Source: Rhodospirillaceae bacterium (GTDB lineage Bacteria > Pseudomonadota > Alphaproteobacteria > Kiloniellales > DSM-21159). From it: DNA of 64,000 bases. Position numbers and translations under genes: made by a program. Numbering within the stretch: position 1 is the stretch's first letter; each line of letters begins with the position of its first letter. Below the pieces are notes generated by a model. It had not been told where the DNA came from. It saw nothing but the letters and a program-made list of their open reading frames with translations, and searched no databases. The DNA is taken from NCBI GenBank assembly GCA_006969625.1, contig CP030885.1:2243430-2307429 (forward strand), read 5' to 3'. Below are positions 36,106 through 44,197 of this stretch, piece by piece.

Positions 36106-38757
36106 TCAGCTTGCCTCAAGGCGGCTGAGCGCGCCCTCCAGCTTCTGTCGGGTCTGCGCGTAATCCTCCCGCCGCTGGCGCTGCTCTTCGACCACCTCCA
36201 CCGGAGCCTTCTCCAGAAACTGCGGATTCTCCAGCTTGCGGTCGATCTTCTGCAACTCGCCGGCCACCTTGTCGATTTCCTTGGCCAGACGGGCGCGCTC
36301 GGCCTCCAGGTCGATCACTTCGGCCAGCGGCAGCACCACGACGGCCTCGTCGAGGACGATCTGAACCGCGCCCTTCGGCAGGTCGCCGAGGGCAAGCTCG
36401 ATGCCGGAGGCGCGTGCTAGGCGCTGGACCACCTCCGCATAGCGCTCGAGGCGGTTGCGCGTGGTCTCCCCGGCGTCCTTGACCAACAGCTCGACCTGGG
36501 CGGCGGCCGGCACGTTCATCTCGCTGCGCACGGCACGTACCTCGCCGATCAGGCGGATCAGCCAGCCGATCTCGGCCTCCGCCTCCGGCGCCAGCAGACC
36601 CGGGTCGCTGTCAGGCAGGGCGCTGCGGATCAACAGCTCGCCGTCGCCGAACTCCTCCCAAAGCTCTTCGGTCACGAAGGGCATGAAGGGATGCAGCAGC
36701 CGCAGCAGGTTGTTCATCGTCCAGCCGAGGGTCGCGCGCGTCTCGGCTGCCGCCTTCGCATCCGTGCCCTGCAGGATCGGCTTGGCGAACTCAAGGTACC
36801 AGTCGCAGACTTCGTGCCAGACGAAGGCGTAAAGCAGGCTGGCCGCGTCGTTCAGGCGGTAGGCGTCGAGGGCTTCGTCGAGCTTGCCACGCGTCGCCGT
36901 CAGGCGGCTGACGATCCAGCGGTTGAGGGTAAGCTCGACCTGTGCCGGCACGAAGCCCTCGGGGACCGCGGCCTGCTGCATCTGTGCGAAGCGCGCGGCG
37001 TTCCACAGCTTGGTCGCGAAGTTGCGATAGCCCTCGACCCGCTCCGGCGCCAGCTTGACGTCGCGCCCCGGCACCGCCAGAGCTGCCAGGGTGAAGCGCA
37101 GGGCGTCGCATCCGTAGGTCTCGATCATTTCCAGGGGGTCGATGATGTTCCCCTTGGACTTGCTCATCTTCTGGCCGTACTGGTCGCGCACCAGGGCATG
37201 GATGTAAACGTCGCGGAACGGCACCTCGCCCATGAAGTGCAGGCCCATCATCATCATCCGGGCGACCCAGAAGAAGATGATGTCGAAGCCGGTGACCAGC
37301 ACGTCGCCGGGGTAGTAGCGCGCCAGCTCGGGCGTCTTCTCCGGCCAGCCCAGGGTCGAGAACGGCCAGAGCGCCGAGGAGAACCAAGTGTCGAGCACGT
37401 CCGGGTCGCGCGTCAGCTCGACCGGCTCGCCGTAGTGGGCCTGCGCGGCGGCCTGGGCCTCCGCCTCGCGCTCCTCGACGAAGATCGTCCCGTCCGGGCC
37501 GTACCAGGCGGGAATCTGGTGGCCCCACCAGATCTGGCGCGAGATGCACCAGGGCTGGATGTTGCGCATCCATTCGAAATAGACGCTCTCCCACTGCTTC
37601 GGCACGAAGCGGGTGCGCCCCTGCTCCACGGCGGCGATGCAGGGCTGTGCGAGGGTCTTGGCGTCGCAGAACCACTGGTCGGTCAACCAGGGCTCGATGG
37701 CAACGCCCGAGCGGTCGCCGTGCGGCACGTTGTGCAGATGGTTCTCGACCTTTTCCAGCAGGCCCGCCGCTTCCATGTCGGCGACCACCCGCTTGCGTGC
37801 CTCGTAGCGGTCGAGCCCGCGATAGGCTTCGGGCACGTTGTCGTTCACCCGGGCGTCGCGGTCGAAGACGTTGATCATCTCCAGGCCGTGCCTGCGGCCC
37901 ACCTCGAAGTCGTTGAAGTCGTGCGCCGGGGTCATCTTCACGGCACCCGAACCGGCCTCGGGATCGGCATAGTCGTCGGCGACGATGGGAATGCGCCGGC
38001 CGACCAGCGGCAGGATCACGTGCCGGCCGACCAGGTCGCGGTAGCGCGCGTCTTCCGTATGCACGGCCACACCGCTGTCGCCCAGCATCGTCTCGGGACG
38101 CGTGGTCGCCACCACGATGTGGCGGTCCGCCTCGCCCTCCAGGGGGTAACGGAAGTGCCAGAGCCTGCCGTCGACCTCCTGCTGCTGCACCTCCAGGTCG
38201 GAGATCGCCGTGTGCAGCTTTGGGTCCCAGTTCACCAGCCGCTTGTCGCGGTAGATCAGGCCTTCTTTGTAGAGCTGGACGAAGACCTTGCGGACCGCGG
38301 CCGAAAGGCCGTCGTCCATGGTGAAGCGCTCGCGCGCCCAGTCCGCCGAGGCGCCCAAGCGACGGAGCTGGCGGGTGATGGTGCCGCCGGACTGCCCCTT
38401 CCACTCCCAGACCTTGTCGAGGAACCGCTCGCGCCCGAGGTCTTGCCGAGTGACGCCCTGCTCGGCGAGCTGGCGTTCGACCACCATCTGGGTGGCGATG
38501 CCGGCGTGGTCCGTTCCGGGCTGCCACAGGGCGTCGCGTCCGCTCATCCGGTACCAGCGGATCAGGATGTCCTGGATCGTGAAGGTCAGCGCATGGCCCA
38601 TGTGCAAGCTGCCGGTGACGTTCGGCGGCGGCATCATGATGGTGTAGGGTTGGGTGTTGCCGTCGACCTGACAGGCGAATGCGGCCGCCCGGTCCCAACG
38701 CTCGTACTGCTTCGCCTCCACGCCCGCCGGGCGGAAGGTCTTCTCCAACTCGGCCAT
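36106..38757 (-). CDS. valS: Valyl-tRNA synthetase
   Basis: A class I synthetase of 883 residues that charges tRNA-Val. Signatures are PPPNVTGSLHMGHALTFTIQ near residue 43 (HIGH box as HMGH), QPGTDHAGIATQ, the editing domain (about 200-330; VATTRPETMLGDSGVAVHTE), and DQYGQKMSKSKGNIIDPLEM near residue 525 (KMSKS). The C-terminal coiled coil (about 815-883; LEAERARLAKEIDKVAGELQ) ends the protein. It lies downstream of popZ with a 203-base gap. The 194 bases between its stop and the Slam-like start hold no gene I can support. Confidence 0.98.
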   Translation of the reverse strand: MAELEKTFRPAGVEAKQYERWDRAAAFACQVDGNTQPYTIMMPPPNVTGSLHMGHALTFTIQDILIRWYRMSGRDALWQPGTDHAGIATQMVVERQLAEQGVTRQDLGRERFLDKVWEWKGQSGGTITRQLRRLGASADWARERFTMDDGLSAAVRKVFVQLYKEGLIYRDKRLVNWDPKLHTAISDLEVQQQEVDGRLWHFRYPLEGEADRHIVVATTRPETMLGDSGVAVHTEDARYRDLVGRHVILPLVGRRIPIVADDYADPEAGSGAVKMTPAHDFNDFEVGRRHGLEMINVFDRDARVNDNVPEAYRGLDRYEARKRVVADMEAAGLLEKVENHLHNVPHGDRSGVAIEPWLTDQWFCDAKTLAQPCIAAVEQGRTRFVPKQWESVYFEWMRNIQPWCISRQIWWGHQIPAWYGPDGTIFVEEREAEAQAAAQAHYGEPVELTRDPDVLDTWFSSALWPFSTLGWPEKTPELARYYPGDVLVTGFDIIFFWVARMMMMGLHFMGEVPFRDVYIHALVRDQYGQKMSKSKGNIIDPLEMIETYGCDALRFTLAALAVPGRDVKLAPERVEGYRNFATKLWNAARFAQMQQAAVPEGFVPAQVELTLNRWIVSRLTATRGKLDEALDAYRLNDAASLLYAFVWHEVCDWYLEFAKPILQGTDAKAAAETRATLGWTMNNLLRLLHPFMPFVTEELWEEFGDGELLIRSALPDSDPGLLAPEAEAEIGWLIRLIGEVRAVRSEMNVPAAAQVELLVKDAGETTRNRLERYAEVVQRLARASGIELALGDLPKGAVQIVLDEAVVVLPLAEVIDLEAERARLAKEIDKVAGELQKIDRKLENPQFLEKAPVEVVEEQRQRREDYAQTRQKLEGALSRLEAS

Positions 38758-38960
38758 TCGTGCCGTCTCCCGGACCTGAACCGCGCGGCCGCCGTGGCGC
38801 CGCGCGGGCTGACATACCGCTCCTCGGCCGCCGTTTCCACCCTACCAGCAGACAGGGGCAGCATGCGCGGATTGGAGATCTCGAACGCCACCTTCTCCGA
38901 CGGCTCGACCGTCGAAGCCCAGGCGCATAGAGGACGATCCTAGATCAGGGCCGCGGTCGT

Positions 38961-39701
38961 TCAGGAATCCTCGGCCCGCCGCGCCAAGCGTCGGACTTCC
39001 TCGCGCACGACGCGCTCGACCAGGTCCGGCAGGTTGGCGTCGAGCCAGGTGCGCAGGTGCTCGGAGATCGCGTCACGCACAACCTGCTCCAAGGTGCGCT
39101 CGCCCCCCGGCAGGGACAGCGGCTGGGGCTCGCGTTCCTCGGCGTGCGCGAGCTCGGACAAGGCCGCGAGCGTGGCGGTTTCCGTCGCCTCGGAGACCAG
39201 ACGGTCGCGCTCTCGTTCGCTCATCGCTTCCTCCGCGGGTTCCTCGGGCCGTTCGCTGTCGTCGTCGCCGTAGAGCTCGAGACTGACGTCCTCCTCCGCG
39301 GCCGGCGGTTCGGTAGGTTCTTCAGGGGAGGGTTTCGGCACGACCTCCGGTTGTGCTGGCGTCGGGCGGGTCGCTGCGCGCTGCTGGGCCAGATCGACCA
39401 CTGTGCCGTCGTCCTGGATGGCTTCCGTCAACTCCAGAGGCTCCTCCTCGGCTTCCGGCTCCGCCATCTCGCTTTCCGACGACCGCAGATCGATCGGGCC
39501 GCCGACCGGCGACTGTTCAGGCTGTTCCGTCGCCTCGTCGGACTGTTTTGCCGCGGACTTGGCGGCTTTCGGCGTCTCCGCGGCCGCGGCCTGCCCTGCT
39601 TCGGCTTCGCTGCCGTCGTCGGAGATGATCCGGCGGATCGAGGCCAGGATCTCCTCCATCGAGGGTTCCTGGGACTGCTCCTGCTTGGACGGTTCGCTCA
39701 C
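38961..39701 (-). CDS. PopZ-like polar organising protein (DUF2497)
   Basis: A 246-residue acidic protein. It has the PopZ layout: N-terminal helix EPSMEEILASIRRIISDDGS (residues 12-31), a long disordered Glu/Pro-rich middle (about 40-180), and a C-terminal helical domain TLEQVVRDAISEHLRTWLDA followed by NLPDLVERVVREEVRRL. PopZ self-assembles at cell poles of alphaproteobacteria and tethers the chromosome origin and kinases. The start is a GTG at 39701 with GAGGAGGG upstream. The gene order valS-popZ-tolC-pcm fits this lineage. Confidence 0.9.
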   Translation of the reverse strand: MSEPSKQEQSQEPSMEEILASIRRIISDDGSEAEAGQAAAAETPKAAKSAAKQSDEATEQPEQSPVGGPIDLRSSESEMAEPEAEEEPLELTEAIQDDGTVVDLAQQRAATRPTPAQPEVVPKPSPEEPTEPPAAEEDVSLELYGDDDSERPEEPAEEAMSERERDRLVSEATETATLAALSELAHAEEREPQPLSLPGGERTLEQVVRDAISEHLRTWLDANLPDLVERVVREEVRRLARRAEDS

Positions 39702-39731
39702 TAGACCCTCCTCGGCCCTGCAGGGCTTCGG

Positions 39732-41198
39732 CTACTCGTTCTCGCCTGCACCGCGGGTCGACCCGGGCGCCAGGTTGGGCGCGTCGAGGCCAAACCACAG
39801 ATCCCGAACCTGCCTATAGTCGTCGGTCGGGTCGTAGATGTCGACCGGCAAGCCAAGCTCGAAGGCGTTCAGGCGGCCGACGGCGGAAAGCAACTGGAAG
39901 CCGGCGACGATCTCGTCCCGCTGCGCGCCGACCAGGCTGACCTGCGCGTCCAGCAGTTCCTGCTCCGCGTCGAGGACGTCGAGGGTTGTACGCGCGCCGA
40001 CGGCGTTTTCCTGCCGCACCCCTTCGAGGGCGATTGCGGCGGCCTCGACCTGGGATTCGAACGAGGCGATCTGGGCACGTGAGGTGGTCAGGGCTTCCCA
40101 CGCGCTCACCGCCTCCTGACGAACGCTACGGTTGGTCTCCTCGATCTGCAGGCGGCGCTGGCTGGCCAACTGCTTGGCCTGACGCACCCGGCTGGAGACG
40201 AAGCCGGACTGGTAGATCGGGACGGTGATCTGCGCCAGGATCGCCGCCTCCTTGCGCTCGCTGTCCTCGGTCGTCGATTCCTCGTTGTAGCTGACGTTGC
40301 CGGCGAGCGAGAGTTCGGGAAGCAGCTCGCCGAAGGTCTCGCGCACGCTGAAGTCCGCCGCCCGCTCCTGAAACTCGGCCGTCAAGATCTCCGGGTTCTG
40401 CTCCAACGCCCGAGCGACCGACTGGTCGAGGGAGCCCGGCAGGCCCTGCAACGGCGCCGGCGCCCGCAACTCGCCGGGCAGCTCGCCGACGAACTCTTCG
40501 TAGACGGCTTCGCTACGGCTGAGATTGCCTTCGGCCTGGATGCGCTGCGCACGGGCGCGCGACAACCGCGATTCTGACTGTGCCACATCGGTGCGGGTGA
40601 TCTCGCCAACCTGGAAGCGGTCCTGGCTTGCCTCAAGCTGGCGGGTCAGAACCCGCTCGTTGTTGATGTTGAGGCGGAGGACCGCGCGGTCGCGCCAGAC
40701 ATCCATGAAGGCCGCAGCGGTCGACAGCAGCACCTGCTGCTCGACCGCGGCGAGACGGGCGCGTTCGGCCAGCACCTCGTTCTCGGCACGGTTGGTGGCC
40801 GCCACCGTACGCCCGCCGCGGTAGAGGGGCTGATTGACCGTCAGCCGAGCCTCGCGGGGCGTGGTGGTGAACTCCTCGTCGCCCGCCGCCGGTTCGACCT
40901 CCTGCCAGCGCTGCCCGGCGGAGCCGCTCAACGTTACCGAGGGGCGCCAGTTCGACAGCGCCTGAGGAACGCCCTCGTTGGTCGCACGCAATTGCGCCCG
41001 CGCCGCATCCAGGGTCGGGTTCGTCCGGTAGGCCTGGGCCAGCGCATCGAGCAGAGTCTGGTCCTGAGCACCGGCCGCTGACGGAAGCAGCACGACACCG
41101 AAGGCCAGAGCACCGGCGAGCGTTATCCGGCGCGCGATCTCCGCCGGACTGCCTTGGCCGTGGCCGCTTCGCTCTCCGCGCTTCGTCATGCCGCCCAT
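39732..41198 (-). CDS. TolC-family outer-membrane efflux protein
   Basis: A 488-residue exported protein from the ATG at 41198 (GGGAG upstream; a GTG at 41234 and an ATG at 41189 are alternatives). A signal peptide ends near SAAGAQDQ. Two repeats of long helices and short strands follow, as in TolC: LLDALAQAYRTNPTLDAARA in repeat 1, and SLDQSVARALEQNPEILTAE in repeat 2 near residue 265. The VGARTTLDVLDAEQELLDAQ motif near 410 is a TolC hallmark. It forms the outer-membrane duct for type I secretion or RND efflux. No inner-membrane partner is adjacent. Confidence 0.92.
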   Translation of the reverse strand: MGGMTKRGERSGHGQGSPAEIARRITLAGALAFGVVLLPSAAGAQDQTLLDALAQAYRTNPTLDAARAQLRATNEGVPQALSNWRPSVTLSGSAGQRWQEVEPAAGDEEFTTTPREARLTVNQPLYRGGRTVAATNRAENEVLAERARLAAVEQQVLLSTAAAFMDVWRDRAVLRLNINNERVLTRQLEASQDRFQVGEITRTDVAQSESRLSRARAQRIQAEGNLSRSEAVYEEFVGELPGELRAPAPLQGLPGSLDQSVARALEQNPEILTAEFQERAADFSVRETFGELLPELSLAGNVSYNEESTTEDSERKEAAILAQITVPIYQSGFVSSRVRQAKQLASQRRLQIEETNRSVRQEAVSAWEALTTSRAQIASFESQVEAAAIALEGVRQENAVGARTTLDVLDAEQELLDAQVSLVGAQRDEIVAGFQLLSAVGRLNAFELGLPVDIYDPTDDYRQVRDLWFGLDAPNLAPGSTRGAGENE

Positions 41199-41362
41199 AC
41201 GTGCCGCCGTCTCCCGCTCTACCGACCCGCGCACTCTGGCGCCTGATCCATGAAACGCAAGAGCTTTTTAGGTGTGGTTAAGAGCAAGGCAAAAGAAAGA
41301 CGCGCCTGGACCGAGCGACCGCCAGACCTACAGAAAACCTGCGCGCGCGCGGCTAAGGCGGC

Positions 41363-42019
41363 TCAGAAGACGAAGCCTGCCTTACGCTCGAATCCAGGCA
41401 GAACCGGCGTGTTGGCGTCGAAAAGCACCCGGCCGGATACCGCCCCCAGGTCCTTGCGCATCAGCATCGCTCGGCCGACCCCGTCGCGATCCTGGACGAC
41501 GCCGACCAGACGTCCGCCTTCCGCGAGCTGGTCCTCTATAGCCCCGGGCACCTCCCCTGCGGCACCATCCAGCAGGATCACGTCATAGGGCGCCTGCTTG
41601 GCATAGCCCTCGGCCAGCTTGCCTTCGACCACCACAGCATTCGTCACCTGCTGTCCGTCCAAGACCGCGGCGGCCGCACGCGCCAACTCGGGAACCTCCT
41701 CGAGCGCGACCACGGTTGCGGCCAACTGGGAAAGGATGGCCGAGGCGTAGCCGGTCGCGCATCCGAGATCGAGCACGATGTCTGCCGACCCGATTTCGGC
41801 CGCCTGGATCAGGCGGGCAAGCACCATCGGCTCCATGAGATAGCGGCGGTGGCCGACCGGAAGGTCTTCGTCGACGTAGGCGAAGCCGCGTGCGCGCTCG
41901 GGCACATACAGCTCGCGCGGCACGGTCTCGAAGGCGTCGAGGATGCGGGTATCCCAGACCCGATTCGGGCGCAATTGGCTTTCGACCATGTTGAGGCGTG
42001 CGGCGACGGTATCGGCCAT
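41363..42019 (-). CDS. Second protein-L-isoaspartate methyltransferase-like protein
   Basis: A 218-residue methyltransferase related to Pcm but divergent from the copy at 5921-6577. It starts MADTVAARLNMVESQLRPNR and has VPRELYVPERARGFAYVDED. The SAM-binding motif I is IVLDLGCATGYASAILSQL near residue 80, and LLDGAAGEVPGAIEDQLAEG is the motif II/III region. Alphaproteobacteria commonly carry such a gene next to the tolC gene. The true substrate is uncertain. It is separated by 164 bases from the tolC-like start downstream. Confidence 0.88.
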   Translation of the reverse strand: MADTVAARLNMVESQLRPNRVWDTRILDAFETVPRELYVPERARGFAYVDEDLPVGHRRYLMEPMVLARLIQAAEIGSADIVLDLGCATGYASAILSQLAATVVALEEVPELARAAAAVLDGQQVTNAVVVEGKLAEGYAKQAPYDVILLDGAAGEVPGAIEDQLAEGGRLVGVVQDRDGVGRAMLMRKDLGAVSGRVLFDANTPVLPGFERKAGFVF

Positions 42020-42121
42020 GGAGCATCTTCGGGCTGCGTTGCGGAGCGGCTGCGGTTATACGGCGGTGCAGCGGGTGGCATCAATGGCTGGCTGGCGTTC
42101 GCGCGCCGCCGGCGCGGCGCC

Positions 42122-42150
42122 TTGACCGTTCCGGGACCGCGCCGTATGTA
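42122..42150 (+). promoter_or_regulatory. Promoter of tRNA-Cys
   Basis: TTGACC at 42122-42127 and TATGTA at 42145-42150 are separated by exactly 17 bases and lie 15 bases before the tRNA 5' end. This is a good sigma-70 type promoter for tRNA-Cys. Confidence 0.65.
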
Positions 42151-42165
42151 CGGAAGCGCAGCGGT

Positions 42166-42239
42166 GGCCCGGTGGGAGAGTGGTGATCCAGCGGACTGCA
42201 AATCCGTACACGCCGGTTCGATTCCGGCCCGGGCCTCCA
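42166..42239 (+). tRNA. tRNA-Cys (GCA)
   Basis: A 74-base tRNA. The acceptor stem GGCCCGG (42166-42172) pairs with CCGGGCC (42229-42235). The anticodon stem GCGGA / TCCGT encloses loop CTGCAAA with anticodon GCA at 42198-42200. The T arm is GCCGG TTCGATT CCGGC. The discriminator is T and CCA is encoded (42237-42239). Stems and sequence match bacterial tRNA-Cys. Confidence 0.96.
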
Positions 42240-42241
42240 AT

Positions 42242-42267
42242 GCCGGCAGACTGCAGATCCGTCCGGC
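42242..42267 (+). terminator. Stem-loop after tRNA-Cys with an anticodon-arm look-alike
   Basis: GCCGG (42242-42246) pairs with CCGGC (42263-42267), 2 bases after the tRNA. The loop contains AGACTGCAGATCCGT, which matches 13 of 15 bases of the tRNA-Cys anticodon arm. It may terminate or be processed from the transcript, or be a partial tRNA duplication. Confidence 0.35.
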
Positions 42268-42304
42268 GCTTGGCCCCGCCGCCGTCAGGGCTTAGCCTCT
42301 TCGG

Positions 42305-42532
42305 ATGGAACCCGTCACCGCCTACCCGTCGATCGGTTTGTCGGATGCGCCGCTGAGCGCGCGCATCCAGGCCTGCCTGCCGGCCGACCTGCACCCGGTT
42401 AGCGCCGACTTCCTCGACGCCTGGCTGGTCGGCGAGATGCCGACGCGCGAGTTCCTGCGCTGGTTTCACATGCCTAACTCGGACTATCTACCCGTCGCAG
42501 AGTGCCTCTTGCGAGCGGTCTTCGGCGCCTGA
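42305..42532 (+). CDS. Hypothetical protein, 75 residues
   Basis: I do not recognise this small protein. It has balanced composition (MEPVTAYPSIGLSDAPLSAR at the start, FLDAWLVGEMPTREFLRWF in the middle), no signal peptide and no membrane helix. It lies between tRNA-Cys and tRNA-Asn on the same strand. There is no good ribosome binding site before the ATG, so it may be a chance frame. Confidence 0.4.
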   Translation: MEPVTAYPSIGLSDAPLSARIQACLPADLHPVSADFLDAWLVGEMPTREFLRWFHMPNSDYLPVAECLLRAVFGA

Positions 42533-42652
42533 CGCGCACCGCCGACATCCGGTGGCTTCACTCGCTTTGGGGGCCTTGAAGGCCGGGGCCGCGTGTCTAC
42601 TTCGGCGTCCGAGGCGCGTCCTGGCGCGCCGGGATGCGCTTCAGCAAAGCGT

Positions 42653-42681
42653 TTGCACGCTTTTCGGGCCTTTGCTATAAG
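42653..42681 (+). promoter_or_regulatory. Promoter of tRNA-Asn
   Basis: TTGCAC at 42653-42658 and TATAAG at 42676-42681 are separated by 17 bases, a near-consensus sigma-70 promoter. The tRNA starts 51 bases downstream. The 200-base gap between 42533 and 42732 shows no other feature. Confidence 0.65.
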
Positions 42682-42732
42682 CCCGGCCTCACGTTGCCCC
42701 GCGCGCAGACCGACGGGCCGACGACGTGGTGA

Positions 42733-42808
42733 TCCGCGGTAGCTCAGTCGGTAGAGCAAGTGGCTGTTAACCACTGGGTCGCAGGTTCGAGTCCTGCCCG
42801 CGGAGCCA
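42733..42808 (+). tRNA. tRNA-Asn (GTT)
   Basis: A 76-base tRNA. The acceptor TCCGCGG (42733-42739) pairs with CCGCGGA (42798-42804). The anticodon loop within GTGGCTGTTAACCAC carries GTT. The T arm is GCAGG TTCGAGT CCTGC. The discriminator is G and CCA is encoded (42806-42808). An IS481-like element begins only 21 bases after its 3' end, making this the left edge of the accessory region. Confidence 0.97.
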
Positions 42809-42829
42809 CCCCACCTCTTGTCCAGCCCG

Positions 42830-42870
42830 GAGACATGGGTAACGGATCGTTCCTAAGACATGGGTGACAC
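42830..42870 (+). repeat. IS left terminal inverted repeat
   Basis: A 41-base end that matches the reverse complement of 44063-44103 with about eight mismatches. It contains two direct copies of the 13-base motif AGACATGGGT-R-AC, at 42831-42843 and 42856-42868, spaced 25 bases start to start. These are likely tandem transposase-binding sites. The transposase stop codon (42853-42855) lies within it. Confidence 0.85.
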
Positions 42871-44037
42871 CCTCGTGCCGAATGGGGTGTCGATGGTTTG
42901 TAGGGTCCTCTGTTCGAGGTCGATGTAGCCCAGGTCGTAGTGCAGGAAGGAGACGAGCCAGATTCCCTCGTCGACTTCCTTGAGTCCCAGCCGCTGCCCG
43001 GCGAGCACGGTCGAGACGTTGATCTTCTTGCGGTGCATGCAGATGCGCCCGCAGGCGGTGACTAGGACGTCACGGTCGTGGAAGGGATAGACGATCTCGT
43101 CCAATCCGCGATAGAGCCTTGTGGAGGGGCGGTAGAGCTCTGCCGGCGTGCGCATGCCGAGCGCTTCGTGCGGCCGTTGGGCATTGAATTCGCGGACGAA
43201 ATCGTCGAAGCGTGCCTGCTGCTGCAGGACATTGTGGCGTGCCGGCTTGGTGGTTTCCGTCTTGAGCGTGAGATGCATGCGCTCGTGGCGTCCGTTGCGC
43301 TGGGGCTTGCCGGGCGGGATGCGTTCGATCGCGATGCCCAGCCTGAGCCACCAGACCGACAGGCGCGAGAGATTGTAGAGCCCGTTGGGGCTGGCGAAGG
43401 GCAGGCCGTTGTCGCTGCGGATCGCCTGGGGCAGGCCGTGCGCGGAGAACAGGCGCTCGAAGGCCGCGAAGGCACCGGGCTCCTTGGTGCTCTCGAGGGC
43501 ATCGCAGGCGAGGATGTAGCGCGAGGCCTGGTCGGTCACCGTCAAAGGGTAACAGTAGCGGCCGTTGCCGAGCTTGAACTCGCCCTTGAAATCGACGCAC
43601 CACAGATCGTTGGGCGCGTGCGCGGCCGACAGCGGCGTTCCTTTGGCCGCGTTGCGGCGTTTGCGCGCGCGCTGGACCAGGCCGTGACGGTCGAGCACGG
43701 CGTGCACCGTGCTCTGCGCCGGGATCCGCACGTCGCCGGCCAGGCGCCGGATCAGCAACTCGCGGATCTTGCGCGCGCCCCAATGCGGTTTGTCGCGCTT
43801 GGTCGAAACGATCAGCGCCTCGACCGGCGCCGGTAGCTGGTTGGCGTAGCGCACCGGCCGCCGTGACCGGTCGCACAGGGCGTAGGCCCCCTCCTCGCGG
43901 TAGCGCGCATAGATCTTGTAGCCGGTCTTGCGGGAAATCCCGAACTCCCGACAGACGTCGCTCATCCGCTCGCCGTCGAGCAGGCGGGCAACGAAACGCA
44001 GACGCTCGTCCATAACCGAACTCTCTCTCCATGGCAT
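42853..44037 (-). CDS. IS481-like family DDE transposase
   Basis: A 394-residue transposase from the ATG at 44037 (MPWRESSVMDERLRFVARLL). An N-terminal helix-turn-helix (about 10-60) has RMSDVCREFGISRKTGYKIY. A second wHTH region follows (HWGARKIRELLIRRL). The rve/DDE catalytic core (about 145-300) carries Asp in LWCVDFKGEF, Asp in AIRSDNGLPF and Glu in GRHERMHLTL. A C-terminal domain (about 310-394) with EALGMRTPAELYRPS is typical. There is no frameshift, so the element could still be active. Confidence 0.93.
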   Translation of the reverse strand: MPWRESSVMDERLRFVARLLDGERMSDVCREFGISRKTGYKIYARYREEGAYALCDRSRRPVRYANQLPAPVEALIVSTKRDKPHWGARKIRELLIRRLAGDVRIPAQSTVHAVLDRHGLVQRARKRRNAAKGTPLSAAHAPNDLWCVDFKGEFKLGNGRYCYPLTVTDQASRYILACDALESTKEPGAFAAFERLFSAHGLPQAIRSDNGLPFASPNGLYNLSRLSVWWLRLGIAIERIPPGKPQRNGRHERMHLTLKTETTKPARHNVLQQQARFDDFVREFNAQRPHEALGMRTPAELYRPSTRLYRGLDEIVYPFHDRDVLVTACGRICMHRKKINVSTVLAGQRLGLKEVDEGIWLVSFLHYDLGYIDLEQRTLQTIDTPFGTRVSPMS

Positions 44038-44062
44038 CGACACCCCCCGCGCAAAGCGGAAA

Positions 44063-44103
44063 GTGTTACCCATGTGTCCGGTACGTTCCGTCACCTATGT
44101 CTC
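44063..44103 (-). repeat. IS right terminal inverted repeat
   Basis: Partner of the left end at 42830-42870. Read on the minus strand it also contains two copies of the GACAT-x-GGT-R-AC motif in the same spacing as the left end. It lies upstream of the transposase start and probably overlaps its promoter. Confidence 0.85.
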
Positions 44104-44197
44104 GGGTTGGGCAAACAAGAGTGCGAACACCGTTCGCCGCCGGACCGGCGAGATGGCGCCAGGCGGTCGACGGCGACGGCCTCTGCTCTTCGGCGTT

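Larger units (their letters stand above)
42830..44103 (-). mobile_element. IS481-like insertion sequence, 1274 bp, apparently intact
   Basis: A complete insertion sequence with 41-base imperfect terminal inverted repeats (42830-42870 and 44063-44103) and one full-length transposase gene that ends inside the left repeat. It lies 21 bases after tRNA-Asn. I could not see an unambiguous target-site duplication next to the ends, so the exact outer boundary could be a few bases off. Family assignment rests on the transposase DDE domain. Confidence 0.88.

Noticed and set aside
38862..38943. 26-residue plus-strand frame between valS and popZ
   Set aside because: It has an ATG and a plausible composition but no ribosome binding site and no recognisable family; it is too short to support.
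42816..44115. Target-site duplication flanking the IS element
   Set aside because: The flanks CCAGCCCG and GGGTTGGG show no direct repeat that I could defend.
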